Origin: Elsinoe arachidis
Taxonomy: Eukaryota; Ascomycota; Dothideomycetes; Myriangiales; Elsinoaceae
Length of the DNA stretch: 64,000 bases
Assembly: GCA_013372555.1 (NCBI GenBank)
Contig: JAAPAX010000004.1
Location: 1,612,001-1,676,000, forward strand
Reading direction: 5' to 3'
In this document: positions 36,445 to 46,048 of the stretch, in pieces
How the letters are laid out: each line of letters begins with the position of its first letter
How positions within the stretch are numbered: the first letter of the stretch is position 1
Translations under genes and position numbers: made by a program
The notes under the pieces: generated by a model
Database searches by the model: none
Told to the model about the DNA's origin: nothing
The model's input: only the letters and a program-made list of their open reading frames with translations

Positions 36445-38120
36445 ATGTGTCAGTCACGATCGAAGGCACTTACTCGGAGCGCTCTCCGAAGCTGCTGGAC
36501 TTGCAAAGGCACGTTGACTCCCACCAATGACGAGCAAATTCGGAGACTAACGCGAGGACGAAGCACGCAAGGTCGGCTGCGATCGGATGCTCCCTGCGTG
36601 CACTAATTGCACCCGAACATGACGTAGCTGTGCAGGACATTGTGTGCGGCTACAGTGGATGGACAAGCCCGATGGTAGACGTAAAGCAGCTCTGATTGAG
36701 ATGTCACAATCGGATGCGTCTTCTCACATGGAGTCACGAGATTGCAGTGGGCACTTCCTAAACTTTACTTTTGGGGACATTCAATGGCTCTTGAGTAAGG
36801 AAATGCCTCAGAAAACGTTGTGGAACGTCAGGCCCCCGTCTCAGACTTCAATCAGGCCTACTGTGGGAGACCAGGATGGAACGATGCTGGACTACTGTAC
36901 GCTTTGGATCCTTCGATATCCAACCGGGGAAGATAGTGATATTGGCCAGATATAACGCGCATTTCTCGGATGATCTCTACGATGGATGTCCAGAATGGCT
37001 TTCAGACGGACTTGCTTCCAATGGCACTGAGTGACCTCGGAGTGGTCAGTCTCTCCCTTCAGAATGCAATGATGGCCGTTGCGGCAGTTCATCACGGCGG
37101 CGCCTCTTTAGCTCTGCCCTACAAAACCAAAGCGATCGAACAGCTTTCAAAGTCGTTGCAGAATGGGGACTCAGGTGTCACGGTGGCGCAGATCCAGCTT
37201 GCAGCTTCAATGATGCTGTGTGTGTACAATGTCATTCTTGATCGATCGTCCTTATTACTCACACGTTGACAATGGACAGGTCTTTGACGAAAGCGAGTCC
37301 GACTGGCTCATACACCTCCGTGGCGCATTACAAATGATGTCAATCATCAGCCCCAACTTTCATCACGACAGCTCGATTCGATTCTTGTCTTCATGGGTCT
37401 ACTACCATTATGTTTTGGGCGACTTTACACATCCAGAATCGAAAGACGTGCTCCCGCCCATGGCCCAAACCCTTGATGAGCATGAGACGAAAGTAACGCA
37501 TCTGAATCGAAAACCCGAGCTGATTTTCGCTAACATATGCAGATACTTGGAGCTCTTGGCTGCTCGCTTCAGCTGCTTCGGATCATTCACAAGATCAACA
37601 CCCTGAGATCGGTCAAGAGCACAGTCATCGAAAGCGGACCGATCAACTGCTTCTTGTCATGTACTCTGGACGAGCTCCGCACGCTGCGTCAACACTTGCC
37701 GCTGGACACATCCGGCAGAACGACCGAATCCAATGTTCAAGCTTTGCTGACAGCAGAGCTGTATCGCCTTGCGGCAATTCTCTACATGTACGGCGTATTA
37801 GCTCCTTCCGCGGATAATCTGGAGACAAACTGTCACCTGCAATCAGCACTCCGTCTGCTACGTCGCATGCCTGTCTGTACAAGTCCGTGGCCATTGTTTA
37901 TCATTGCGGGAGAAGTCCAGACTGATGAAGAACGCTTGTGTATCTTGAGGATCTTTGATCGAATGGACGAAGTCCGGAGCATTGGCAATGTTTTCATCGT
38001 TCGACACTGGTCGAGGTGTATTGGAAACAGGTGGATCTTCGAAGCGGCTCTGATCACACTTGTCGTCTTCGAATATGGGACCTCTTCGAGACAGAGGCTG
38101 CTATGCCCTGGTTCATCTGA
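36445..38120 (+). pseudogene. Zn2Cys6 transcription factor with one nonsense codon and one frameshift
   Basis: Five exons fit: 36,445-36,508; 36,564-36,896; 36,950-37,221; 37,280-37,492; 37,543-38,120. The first intron would be GC...AG and splits the zinc cluster. Splicing gives exact C-x2-C-x6-C-x6-C-x2-C-x6-C spacing (C-W-T-C...K-V-G-C-D...C-T-N-C...R-S-C), followed by the R-L-Q-W and D-K-P-D-G-R-R-K linker seen in many such factors. The rest matches the fungal-specific TF domain 2 type (L-L-P-M-A-L-S-D; V-C-T-S-P-W-P-L-F; E-V-Y-W-K-Q-V-D near the end). Two lesions are visible: TGA at 36,620-36,622 between the last two zinc cysteines, and a one-base loss near 38,003 that shifts the final 38 codons. 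Such proteins bind CGG-type sites and often control neighbouring clusters. Everything else is intact, so the loss is recent or a sequencing error. Confidence 0.8.
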
Positions 38121-38885
38121 GTCGAAGATCAGCCCTTTGCCGATCAGAAACTGGAAGCCATATAGACCCAGTTGCTGAAGTGGGAACTTGCCTGGTCGAT
38201 CCCGACTTCATTGCTTGAGATCCCTGCAAGTAAATTAAACCAGGATCAGACTTTTGAGATTCGCGAGTTTATCAATCGTGATCTCGAGTCAAAGTGAGCA
38301 TGCTTTCCGTCCGTTGCTATGTTGTTCAAGCAGTCAGACAGCTGTGAATGGGTCAGATATCAGAATTGCGCTTCGATACCTTGGTTCCACCCGTGTCACC
38401 ACCTATCCCTGCTGTTCTCTGCAAACCCGTAAGCAGCATGATTTCACACAGAAAACGCAAGTACGAGAATCAAGTCATTCTCATAAGTAAAGGAACGCGT
38501 CCATCCTGTACAAGGTTTCTGCAACAGTCGAATATCACCTGGATCCTGCCAAGCCGCAAACGGCTCATCCCTTCTCGCAAACTCCTTCCCTGTCACTTTA
38601 GGGTCTGACACTAGCGAACAAATTTGTGAGCAACATCTCAGGGCTAGACTTTCTGTGAGCCCCCTAGCCGGTACTCGCTACCGTGACCTGGACAATGGAA
38701 TCCCAGATATTTCAGTTCACATTCCTGCCGAACGAATATATGTGGATGTCAGCGCTCTCTCGCTCAATGTCTCTCAGAACTTGCTTCCCAACTACCCAGG
38801 GTCATCTTACATCAGCAGTATCCTGCATCACAAGCACTCTGCATCCACAAGGCCATGTCGAAGATAACAGAACATAGCTTGAGGG
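38121..38885. other. Intergenic region between the regulator and the MFS gene
   Basis: Ordinary-composition DNA of about 765 bp with several small overlapping ORFs on both strands, none with a recognisable motif. I see no supported gene; decayed exons cannot be excluded. Confidence 0.4.
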
Positions 38886-40325
38886 GTGATGGCTCTGCTC
38901 ATACCCAGGAGAGTACAAAGACATATCGTACAAGGTAGTCCGGCCACAATCGCCGAAGACCAGCGATCTGCCATCTCTTGGTCGCACCTAAACTTACGAG
39001 TGAACAGATCGCATACTCGCCAACAATGTCTTGTCCTGGTATCAGCATTCATGATCAACTTCACAGCCTGCGGTCTCCTATTTGGTTTCGGCGTTTATCA
39101 AGCTCATTACGAAGCCTTAGCACTAGTTGACAGCCCTTTCACCGGCGCGACTCCAGCTCAGATCGATCTCATCGGCACCCTATCAGCAGCGTTGATGACA
39201 ATAGCAGCGCCAGTGGTCGTTGCCTGGGCAAAGAGTCACAATCCTCAGATCGTCGTGTTTGTCGGTGGACTCGTATTCGATGCGGCGTGCATAGCTGCTA
39301 GTTTCGGGAAGAGTACCTGGCATTTCACACTCTCCCAAGGTCTCCTACTAGGTGTCGGAACCTGTCTCGCCTACTTGCCCTCCGTTACCGTTGCACCGAC
39401 ATGGTTCGAGAAACGCAGAGGACTGGCCATGGGGTTTATTTCTGCAGGTACGGGTATCGGGGGTCTTGTCTGGTCGCCTGTCCTTACAGTGTGTATCCAA
39501 CGAGTCGGATTCCGGAACACACTTCGTCTCACTGGAAGTCTTGCAACGATCTTGATCTGGACATCAAGCTACTCGCTTCGATGGAAGCCAGCTGCCACGG
39601 AACATCCGCATCTTGAGGCCAAGAGCTCGGCTGGAAAGACTAAGGCCATCTTTCACATACCGGTCCCTGCGTCTGAAATTGCGAGACAGCCCGCCTTCAT
39701 CGCTCAAGCACTGAGCGCGGTTTTCCAGAGTGCAGCTTACTACACTCCGGTCTTCTTCACTGTTGCTTACGCGAAAACTCTCGGATATGATGAGATTCAA
39801 GGCGCGAATCTCACGGCCGTGAGCAACGCTTGCAATGCCATCGGCAAGATTGCCATTGGATTCCTGGCAGACCGCATTGGTAGAGTGAATAGCTTCTTCC
39901 TCACAACGCTTCTCAGCGCGCTGGTGACACTGTCATTCTGGGTGTCTAGCGCCATCATTGGGCCGACACAGAGAGAGGCAGCTAAGGGCCTCTTCATCAC
40001 ATTCACAGTGCTATACGGACTCTCCGCGAGCGCGTATATCAGTCTGTTCTTTTCAGTCCTGATAGAGCTGTTCGGGGTACAGCAGCTGTCGAACGTTGCT
40101 GGCGTCATGTACATGTGTCAGGGACTTGCTGCTCTGGTGGGCACACCTGTCGCTGGTCTACTCGTACATTCGTCGGCTGAAGCGAGAGATTCTTCAGCGT
40201 ACGCAGGACCCGCAGCGCTCGTTGGGACGCTACTGTTTGCTGCTTCGATCGCTATAGCGTGGGCAAGGATATCCATAGAGGATCGGAATGATCGTGGTCT
40301 TGTATCGTGGCGGTCGAAGGTGTGA
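38886..40325 (+). CDS. MFS transporter, monocarboxylate-porter (MCT) type, 479 aa
   Basis: An intronless 479-residue ORF with about 11-12 hydrophobic segments. The first starts near residue 47 (L-V-L-V-S-A-F-M-I-N-F) after a polar N-terminal tail, and the central polar loop lies near 245-265. Hallmarks of the fungal MCT-like family are F-G-V-Y-Q-A-H-Y after TM1, the P-T-W-F-E-K-R-R-G-L-A-M-G loop after TM4, and G-F-L-A-D-R-I-G-R between TM8 and TM9. It probably moves a small organic acid or a metabolite across the plasma membrane; the substrate cannot be read from sequence. It is co-oriented with the O-methyltransferase and the PLP enzyme, suggesting a shared role such as metabolite export. 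ATG pairs at 38,886 and 38,889 are equally good starts. Confidence 0.88.
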   Translation: MMALLIPRRVQRHIVQGSPATIAEDQRSAISWSHLNLRVNRSHTRQQCLVLVSAFMINFTACGLLFGFGVYQAHYEALALVDSPFTGATPAQIDLIGTLSAALMTIAAPVVVAWAKSHNPQIVVFVGGLVFDAACIAASFGKSTWHFTLSQGLLLGVGTCLAYLPSVTVAPTWFEKRRGLAMGFISAGTGIGGLVWSPVLTVCIQRVGFRNTLRLTGSLATILIWTSSYSLRWKPAATEHPHLEAKSSAGKTKAIFHIPVPASEIARQPAFIAQALSAVFQSAAYYTPVFFTVAYAKTLGYDEIQGANLTAVSNACNAIGKIAIGFLADRIGRVNSFFLTTLLSALVTLSFWVSSAIIGPTQREAAKGLFITFTVLYGLSASAYISLFFSVLIELFGVQQLSNVAGVMYMCQGLAALVGTPVAGLLVHSSAEARDSSAYAGPAALVGTLLFAASIAIAWARISIEDRNDRGLVSWRSKV

Positions 40326-40806
40326 TTCCAAGCGTGAAAATGGATATAGTCTCACGGAATATGATTTGATGTCAGTCCTGATACCGATTGTGCCTCGGCA
40401 ATGAACGGAGAAGCTCATTTGCTCGTGCCCGCTTTCCCGGTCAAATGGGGCTCTCGTGATCATTCCTCGGTGCCATTGCTTTACGGCCAAGTCAATCGGT
40501 ATCACAAACGTCGCCGCCGTGAGTCACTTCCGGAATATTGAGGAAGGAGTTTGCGAGGGTCCAGTTTGGCGGTTTTTTTTGGCTTTGCGCTTGACAATGC
40601 CAAGCCCCGGATTCGATCGGATCTTCAAATCAGAGGCAGGAGTTTGCGAAGGCCCGTGCAGATCAGCCACGACGCCTTGCGGACAAGGGGAGACATCGGC
40701 ATCCTCTACCTAGGTGATCCGAACGTGAGATGGTATATTAAGACGGCTACTGTCACACACAGTCGTGGTGTTCGTACAATAGGTTCGTACATTCCTTGCT
40801 GTCACA
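40326..40806 (+). promoter_or_regulatory. Upstream region of the O-methyltransferase with a short direct repeat
   Basis: A 480-bp spacer between co-oriented genes. AGGAGTTTGCGA occurs at 40,545-40,556 and again at 40,638-40,649, followed by similar GGGTCC / AGGCCC sequence. It could be a duplicated regulator site or a small local duplication. No gene is supported here. Confidence 0.4.
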
Positions 40807-41589
40807 ATGTCGAAGTCATTGCCCATCTCTGCCCCTTCACACGTCCTGGCGCTGCTGTCACGCCTCCATCAAACCTCGCTCGAGCAAGAGCGTGCTATTT
40901 CTAAGAAGGGCAAAGTCTTTTCCACAGACGTACGAGGAGACCTCGAGGATCAACGACCGGGTGCGAATGTTGATACTGAGTTCGACAAGCTTATGCAGGA
41001 CAAGTTCATTGCCCTAGACCAAGACAAATGCCACTTTGTGTATCAGCTTATCCACGCCAAACAAGCCACGAACATTGTGGAAGCGGGCACAAGCTTCGGT
41101 GTTAGCACTATCTATCTCGCACTTGCAGTCAGTCAAGTCAGTCGGGTCACTGGCAAAACAGGGACGGTCATCGCGACCGAAAAAGAACCAGAGAAGGCCA
41201 AGATCGCACGGCAATACTGGCATCAATGTGGCACTGATGTTGAGGCTCAAATTGACCTTAGAGAAGGCGACTTGTTGGAAACGCTAAAGAGCGGACTACC
41301 AGATATTGATCTTGTTCTGCTCGACAGTGAGCCATGTCCTGTTTCAATTCAATGATCTGAGCTGATTTTCGGAACAGTCTGGTCTGCCCTCGCACTCCCG
41401 ACTCTTAAGCTCGTACAGCCGAAGCTCCGACAAGGGGCTGTCGTACTTACCGACAACATCATCTCCGGCGCAACTGGATACGCTGATCTCATTGCCTACC
41501 TGAGAGCGCCGGAGAACGGATTTCGAAACTTGACTTTGCCTTACGAGAACGGTTTTGAAATGAGCGTTTACTCACCCAGTCTAGACTGA
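40807..41589 (+). CDS. SAM-dependent O-methyltransferase (class I, COMT/CCoAOMT-like)
   Basis: Two exons, 40,807-41,326 and 41,378-41,589, with a 51-bp GT...AG intron containing GCTGAT. The product is about 243 residues. Motif I is V-E-A-G-T-S-F-G-V-S-T-I-Y-L-A (about residues 91-105). The acidic end of strand 2 is A-T-E-K-E-P-E-K-A, and L-V-L-L-D precedes the intron. Exon 2 opens with W-S-A-L-A-L-P-T-L-K-L and holds D-N-I-I-S-G-A, where the metal/substrate-binding acidic residues sit in this family. It should transfer a methyl group from SAM to a hydroxyl of a small molecule, probably in the cytosol. It stands between the MFS and PLP-enzyme genes on the same strand. The substrate is unknown. 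Length and motifs are normal, so this copy looks intact. Confidence 0.85.
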
Positions 41590-42078
41590 AAGGGCTGGCA
41601 GAAGCGCTAGCTGCAACGTAGAAAGGGGACAAAGACGGACGAAATGACATCTCACCTCAGGAGTTCAGCGAGGGATCCCGCCAGTGACAAAACTTAGCGT
41701 ATGATGTGCTCGTGCATTTGAACGGGCCCACAAGTCTCCATGGACTCACGTCACGCTCGCTACCAGGGCCAAGCTGTGATGTATCTTGTGATCCGCCGAT
41801 CGTTCCACAAAACCGCCTTGTCTGACCGGATGGCCCATGTGAACGGGCCCATCTAGGGATGCAAAGCTTGCGTCGTCGTATTCGACTTTCATGGTAGCAA
41901 CAGTATTTCCACCATTGATCTTCCTCTTCTGCCTTTCCTTCCTTATCCTTCCATTCGTCCATTACAACTCTCGCGTCACAAATCCATTTGATCTGCTTAG
42001 CACCTGGGTTAGACTTGTCGTTCCCTTCCCTATTCAGTCTACTCAATTTGGACTCTTTGCAGACAGACAATAGATACC
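41590..42078 (+). promoter_or_regulatory. Upstream region of the PLP enzyme gene with repeated GAACGGGCCCA
   Basis: About 490 bp. TGAACGGGCCCA occurs at 41,719-41,730 and 41,840-41,851, the second inside a wider near-palindrome (TGGCCCATGTGAACGGGCCCA). A pyrimidine-rich stretch precedes the ATG, as is common in fungal promoters. The regulator is unknown. Confidence 0.4.
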
Positions 42079-42936
42079 ATGGCTATCGGAGCACACTACG
42101 GTGAATCAGCCATGACTGTGATTGGTAACACACCACTAGTTCAGCTCAAGAACATCACACCAACCTCGTCGGCTGATGTTTTCCTGAAACTTGAAGGCTA
42201 CAATCCGACAGGCTCATACAAAGACCGCATGGCGAAATCGATCATCGAACAAGCAGAGAAAAGGGGCACATTGAAGCCTGGCATGTCGATTGTAGAGATC
42301 ACGGGAGGCAGCACAGGATCCGCTCTGGCTTTCCTATGCGCGGTCAAAGGATACGGCTTTACGGCTGTGACGAGTCCGATCTTCGCGGCGGAGAAGCTAA
42401 AGACGATGCTTGCGTTTGGAGCACACCTCGAGCTCGTAGACAGTGCTTCAGGCCCTGATGCCCTGGTAGGGTATGAAGAGATGGGACACGAGCTGCTGAA
42501 TCAACTACCCAACGGCATCGATGCATTCTGTGGCGCTGTTGGGAGCGCTGGGATGCTCATGGGGGTGTCACGCGTGCTGAAGGCGCACTCCCCGGATATC
42601 AAAGTGGTCGCTTTGGAACCGGCGTCCTCGCCGATCTTGACGAAAGGATACTCGGGATCACATGGGATCGATGGCATTGGGACTGGCTCGAGACCGTTCC
42701 ATCTGGAGTGGCAGTACTATGACGACTGCCGAGCAATTGAAGAGTACGATGCCATAAAGATGTGCCGACGACTGACTAGGGAGGAAGGTTCTCTGGTGGG
42801 TACATCGACTGGTCTGAACGTGTCTGCAGCTTTGAAGCTGGCGGAAGAGCTGGGCCCTGGAAAGGTAGTGTTGACTGTAGCATGCGATACAGGGCTCAAG
42901 TATCTAAGCGGCAGTCTTTTCGTAGATGCGGAATAG
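42079..42936 (+). CDS. PLP-dependent cysteine-synthase-like enzyme with an internal deletion, 285 aa
   Basis: An intronless ORF of the beta-substituting PLP enzyme family (fold type II). Visible motifs: I-G-N-T-P-L-V-Q-L (residues about 15-23), the PLP lysine in N-P-T-G-S-Y-K-D-R (about 44-52), the substrate loop G-G-S-T-G-S-A (replacing the usual T-S-G-N-T-G), the phosphate-binding loop G-A-V-G-S-A-G-M (usually G-x-G-T-G-G-T), and V-G-T-S-T-G-L-N near the end. True cysteine synthases make cysteine from O-acetylserine and sulfide; the altered loops suggest another nucleophile or acceptor. Relatives I know carry about 35 more residues, including a Q-F-x-N segment, between D-S-A-S-G and D-A-L-V-G-Y-E; here they are absent (junction near 42,452). 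The gene may be impaired or divergent. Confidence 0.8.
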   Translation: MAIGAHYGESAMTVIGNTPLVQLKNITPTSSADVFLKLEGYNPTGSYKDRMAKSIIEQAEKRGTLKPGMSIVEITGGSTGSALAFLCAVKGYGFTAVTSPIFAAEKLKTMLAFGAHLELVDSASGPDALVGYEEMGHELLNQLPNGIDAFCGAVGSAGMLMGVSRVLKAHSPDIKVVALEPASSPILTKGYSGSHGIDGIGTGSRPFHLEWQYYDDCRAIEEYDAIKMCRRLTREEGSLVGTSTGLNVSAALKLAEELGPGKVVLTVACDTGLKYLSGSLFVDAE

Positions 42937-44393
42937 CGTATGGAATGCTCCTGTCAAAGCCAGGCTCCAGTGCATGCCAGCGGCACCAGCCTGAAGTCAT
43001 CAGGGTCGTTAGATTCGTCCTTGCCCGCCCCCAAAAGATCCCCGAGACACCGACTTGGCGACAAAAGAGCAATCGCTTCCACTAAATGGCCGAAGACTCG
43101 CGAGAAGAATTGATGGTCCATTCTGGCGCATATACTACGCAACAAGACCACTTCCCCGCCATGGGTGCAAATACCAAAAGATACAGCACCTGGGATTCAC
43201 ACGTGGTCACCCACCGCATTACTAATCAGGCGATCAGTTGCTTAATTATGGCAGATCTGACGGGATGCCTTGCTTTCAACTGTCTGTGGCCGTATCTGGC
43301 ATCTTGGGATTTATCAAACAATATATCGTGTGTTCAACAAGCCACAGCCTGCTCGATTCAGTCGTTCCCGTCCTCGAAACAGACCTACAACCACAGAGAA
43401 ATATCGGTGTGACCGCTGGGCTGCTGTTTGATCATCCCTCGGACACAGCACTCGTTATCTCGGTGCCTCGAAAGCACCTGTAGGGTTGTGTCCGTATGAC
43501 ACGGTATGAAACATGGTGCGTAATAATTGGCTGATATCGAAGCACGCGGATCCACAGATCATGGTAAAGATGAATTCGGCGGCAACACTGTACAACGTCG
43601 CACAGTAGTCAGGGTGACCGACCCGTGTCTCCGCCAGATTATGTTGTTCCTTCGGTCATCGCAGTCGTTGTTCATCAGATGGGCACTTGTGGACATCTCG
43701 TTGCTCAAAGAAACATCGAGCCCGACCCGTCAATCGTCGTCATCGCTATCACCATGGTCCTACTCAATGACAAAGACTTGAATGAGCGGATTCAAAACCA
43801 GTTGAGACTGATCAAGAATTCGACCCCGTCTAAGAATCGTGTATCGGCCGCCGACCGAGCAGCTAGTGTTGAGAAAGCGCTGGCGAGGACGAAGATGGAT
43901 GAAGGCACTGCGAAGAGCGTTTCCACAACACCAAAGAAAACGTGAGATTGTAAAAGTCGAAAAACTGGATTGTCATTCTCACAAAGCGTTAGCGACTCGG
44001 CTGGGGGGAACACAGGCGCGAGTGGCCATGCCACTACGAATAAGCAGAAGAAGTGAACGCTTCTTGCACGAGCTGTGGGAAGAAAACCTATGATACGACA
44101 ATCGAGAAGCCAGACCACGAAACATCCCATCAACGAAGCATATTTTAACAAAGCCACGATCAAGATCTGGCTTATCATAGAGACGGACAGACCTTGAATA
44201 TCTCAGTCGTTGCGAATTCATAAATCAGTAAAATGAAGTCTGTTTGATTTCTTGCCGCTCATTCGTAAAGAGCAGCCATGTTGCATGACAGGGGCACCAA
44301 TATCGCTCCAGCGAATCGAAGTTTCTTCGCCGACATCGTCAAGGAGATATCCGCGGACGTCTGGATGCATAGTCGTCTCACTGGACATCCGAC
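42937..44393. other. 1.4-kb region without a confident gene
   Basis: Ordinary-composition DNA between the PLP enzyme and the convergent hydrolase. Several short ORFs overlap on both strands. The best is 43,625-43,945 (plus), which lacks an ATG at its start and encodes a lysine/alanine-rich C-terminus with no domain I recognise. No RNA gene or repeat is evident. Confidence 0.4.
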
Positions 44394-45404
44394 CTAGAAT
44401 TTGCTCTTCAACCACTTTTCCAACGCCTCGTTCACCTCCTTCGGTTTCTCCAATTGCACCCAATGAGCAGACTCCAAGAGCACCTCAGTCAGATCCTTGG
44501 TATGCTTCCTCTGACCTTCCGCAAACTTGGGTGTGGTGGTGATGGAGCATACCCCATCGTATTTGGCGTCAATGAATAATACCGGGAACTCGAGAACGCC
44601 GCCATTCTTCTCCTCCTTTGACCATTTGGTGTTGACTTCGTGGTTCAGATACCAGGCTGAGCAGGGAAAGCTTCCGTGGGTCTTGTGGGACTTGACGAGC
44701 AGGTCATATAACCATGGTTCTAGCGTGGTGTACTCGATAGGGATGTCGGGCAGGGCGTCGGGGTTCGGAAACATACCGCCATTCCTGATAGTGGAAGCAG
44801 TCATGCTTGGTTTGCCCCATGATTTGGGATCGCCGGGAATGTACATCAACTTGGTGATCTTCTCTGCATGGGTCTCGAGCGACTTCACGGCGTTATCTTC
44901 CTCCAGCTCGTATGACTTCTGGTACTCAAATTGACCATAAGGGTACTCAGATTCAGGATAGATCTCGCGGTTGATGGTGCTGAGTTCGTAATCAAGACCC
45001 AGCTCGACTGTCCGGTAGGGAACGGCAAGAGTGGCGTAGCCCTTGCAAAGCTCTGGGTAGTGAGCGGTGAAAGCATTGAGAAGGCCGGAACCCCAGTCGT
45101 GGGCGACCCAGATTGCTTGCTTGGCTCCGAGGTGATGCAATAATTCCACAAGCTCGGCGGACATGACTTCCAGAGAATATGCGCGCTTGTCGGTTGGTGC
45201 AGAAGACTCACCATAGCCCCTCATGTCAGGAGCCACGACACGGTAGCCAGCAGCGGCGAAGTGTTTGAGTTGATGATGCCATGTCGCCCCAAGATCGGGC
45301 CATCCATGGATGAAGATGATGAGCTCACCATCGGATGGACCGCCCTCCCAGTAGAAGGTCTTTTGCCCTTTGAGCGACACGGTGTGGCCTGTGAAGTTGT
45401 CCAT
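44394..45404 (-). CDS. Epoxide-hydrolase-like alpha/beta hydrolase, 336 aa
   Basis: An intronless ORF with the order of an alpha/beta-hydrolase of the soluble epoxide hydrolase / haloalkanoate dehalogenase group. The oxyanion motif is F-I-H-G-W-P-D-L-G (about residues 31-39), then D-M-R-G-Y-G-E-S-S. The nucleophile elbow is V-A-H-D-W-G-S-G (Asp about 102). The lid region contains tyrosines (P-Y-R-T-V-E, Y-E-L). The acid is in F-I-D-A-K-Y-D-G (about 281-288) and the histidine in S-A-H-W-V-Q-L-E-K-P (about 312-321). An aspartate nucleophile points to ester-intermediate hydrolysis of an epoxide or C-halogen bond. The length is normal and no signal peptide is seen, so it is probably cytosolic. 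It is divergent from the MDR gene across a 644-bp shared promoter region. Confidence 0.88.
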   Translation of the reverse strand: MDNFTGHTVSLKGQKTFYWEGGPSDGELIIFIHGWPDLGATWHHQLKHFAAAGYRVVAPDMRGYGESSAPTDKRAYSLEVMSAELVELLHHLGAKQAIWVAHDWGSGLLNAFTAHYPELCKGYATLAVPYRTVELGLDYELSTINREIYPESEYPYGQFEYQKSYELEEDNAVKSLETHAEKITKLMYIPGDPKSWGKPSMTASTIRNGGMFPNPDALPDIPIEYTTLEPWLYDLLVKSHKTHGSFPCSAWYLNHEVNTKWSKEEKNGGVLEFPVLFIDAKYDGVCSITTTPKFAEGQRKHTKDLTEVLLESAHWVQLEKPKEVNEALEKWLKSKF

Positions 45405-46048
45405 GGTGTAAGAGTGAGTCCTATGTAAAGGGATGAGGATTCAAGCGGAACATGAAAGAATCAAGAACACGGGATGAACTTATGTACCGCAAGCCTTTGT
45501 AAGCTTATGACTTGCGCACGTACGCCAACAAAGGTTGATATGTTGCTAGGATAGCTGATTGGGTTGTTGCACCAACCTTTAGGCTCACGTAACCCTCGGC
45601 CCGTGGCGGCCTAAGAGAGGGGGCGGGGGAATAACAGGACGCCGAGCCAGGGCGGTATTGTTGCTGACAGTGGGCCAAGTATATCACAGCTCTTCCACAA
45701 TGTGCAAATATTGTTGCTTTACTTTTTCGTGCGTTGTCAAGAAGAGTGAGACGATTGTTCAGTCATATCCCGCCTCACCGCACCCCTGCATCTGCCGAGG
45801 GGCGATTGCGGGGCAGAAAAACGTCATTGATCAACCGAGGGGCAGCTCCGGATTGAGTTTGGACTTTTCGAACATCGAAGCCTGAAGAATGGCGACACGG
45901 CAGATAGATGGCGGTGAAGCTACAGGTAGGTTTGATTTGTAAACACATCCAGTCTAGGTATTCTCAATTCGACGCGCATTCCCTTCCTTGACTTCTTACA
46001 TTCTACACTACTGCAGTACTCAATCACCACGCCCGCAAAGCATCAACC
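45405..46048. promoter_or_regulatory. Bidirectional promoter between the hydrolase and the MDR reductase
   Basis: A 644-bp spacer between divergent start codons, with a CT-rich stretch immediately upstream of the plus-strand ATG. No coding potential. Shared regulation of the two enzymes is plausible but not shown. Confidence 0.45.

Noticed and set aside
43527..43945. Overlapping ORFs of 84 and 106 codons between the PLP enzyme and the hydrolase
   Set aside because: Both rely on non-ATG starts and show no recognisable domain; left as unresolved intergenic sequence.
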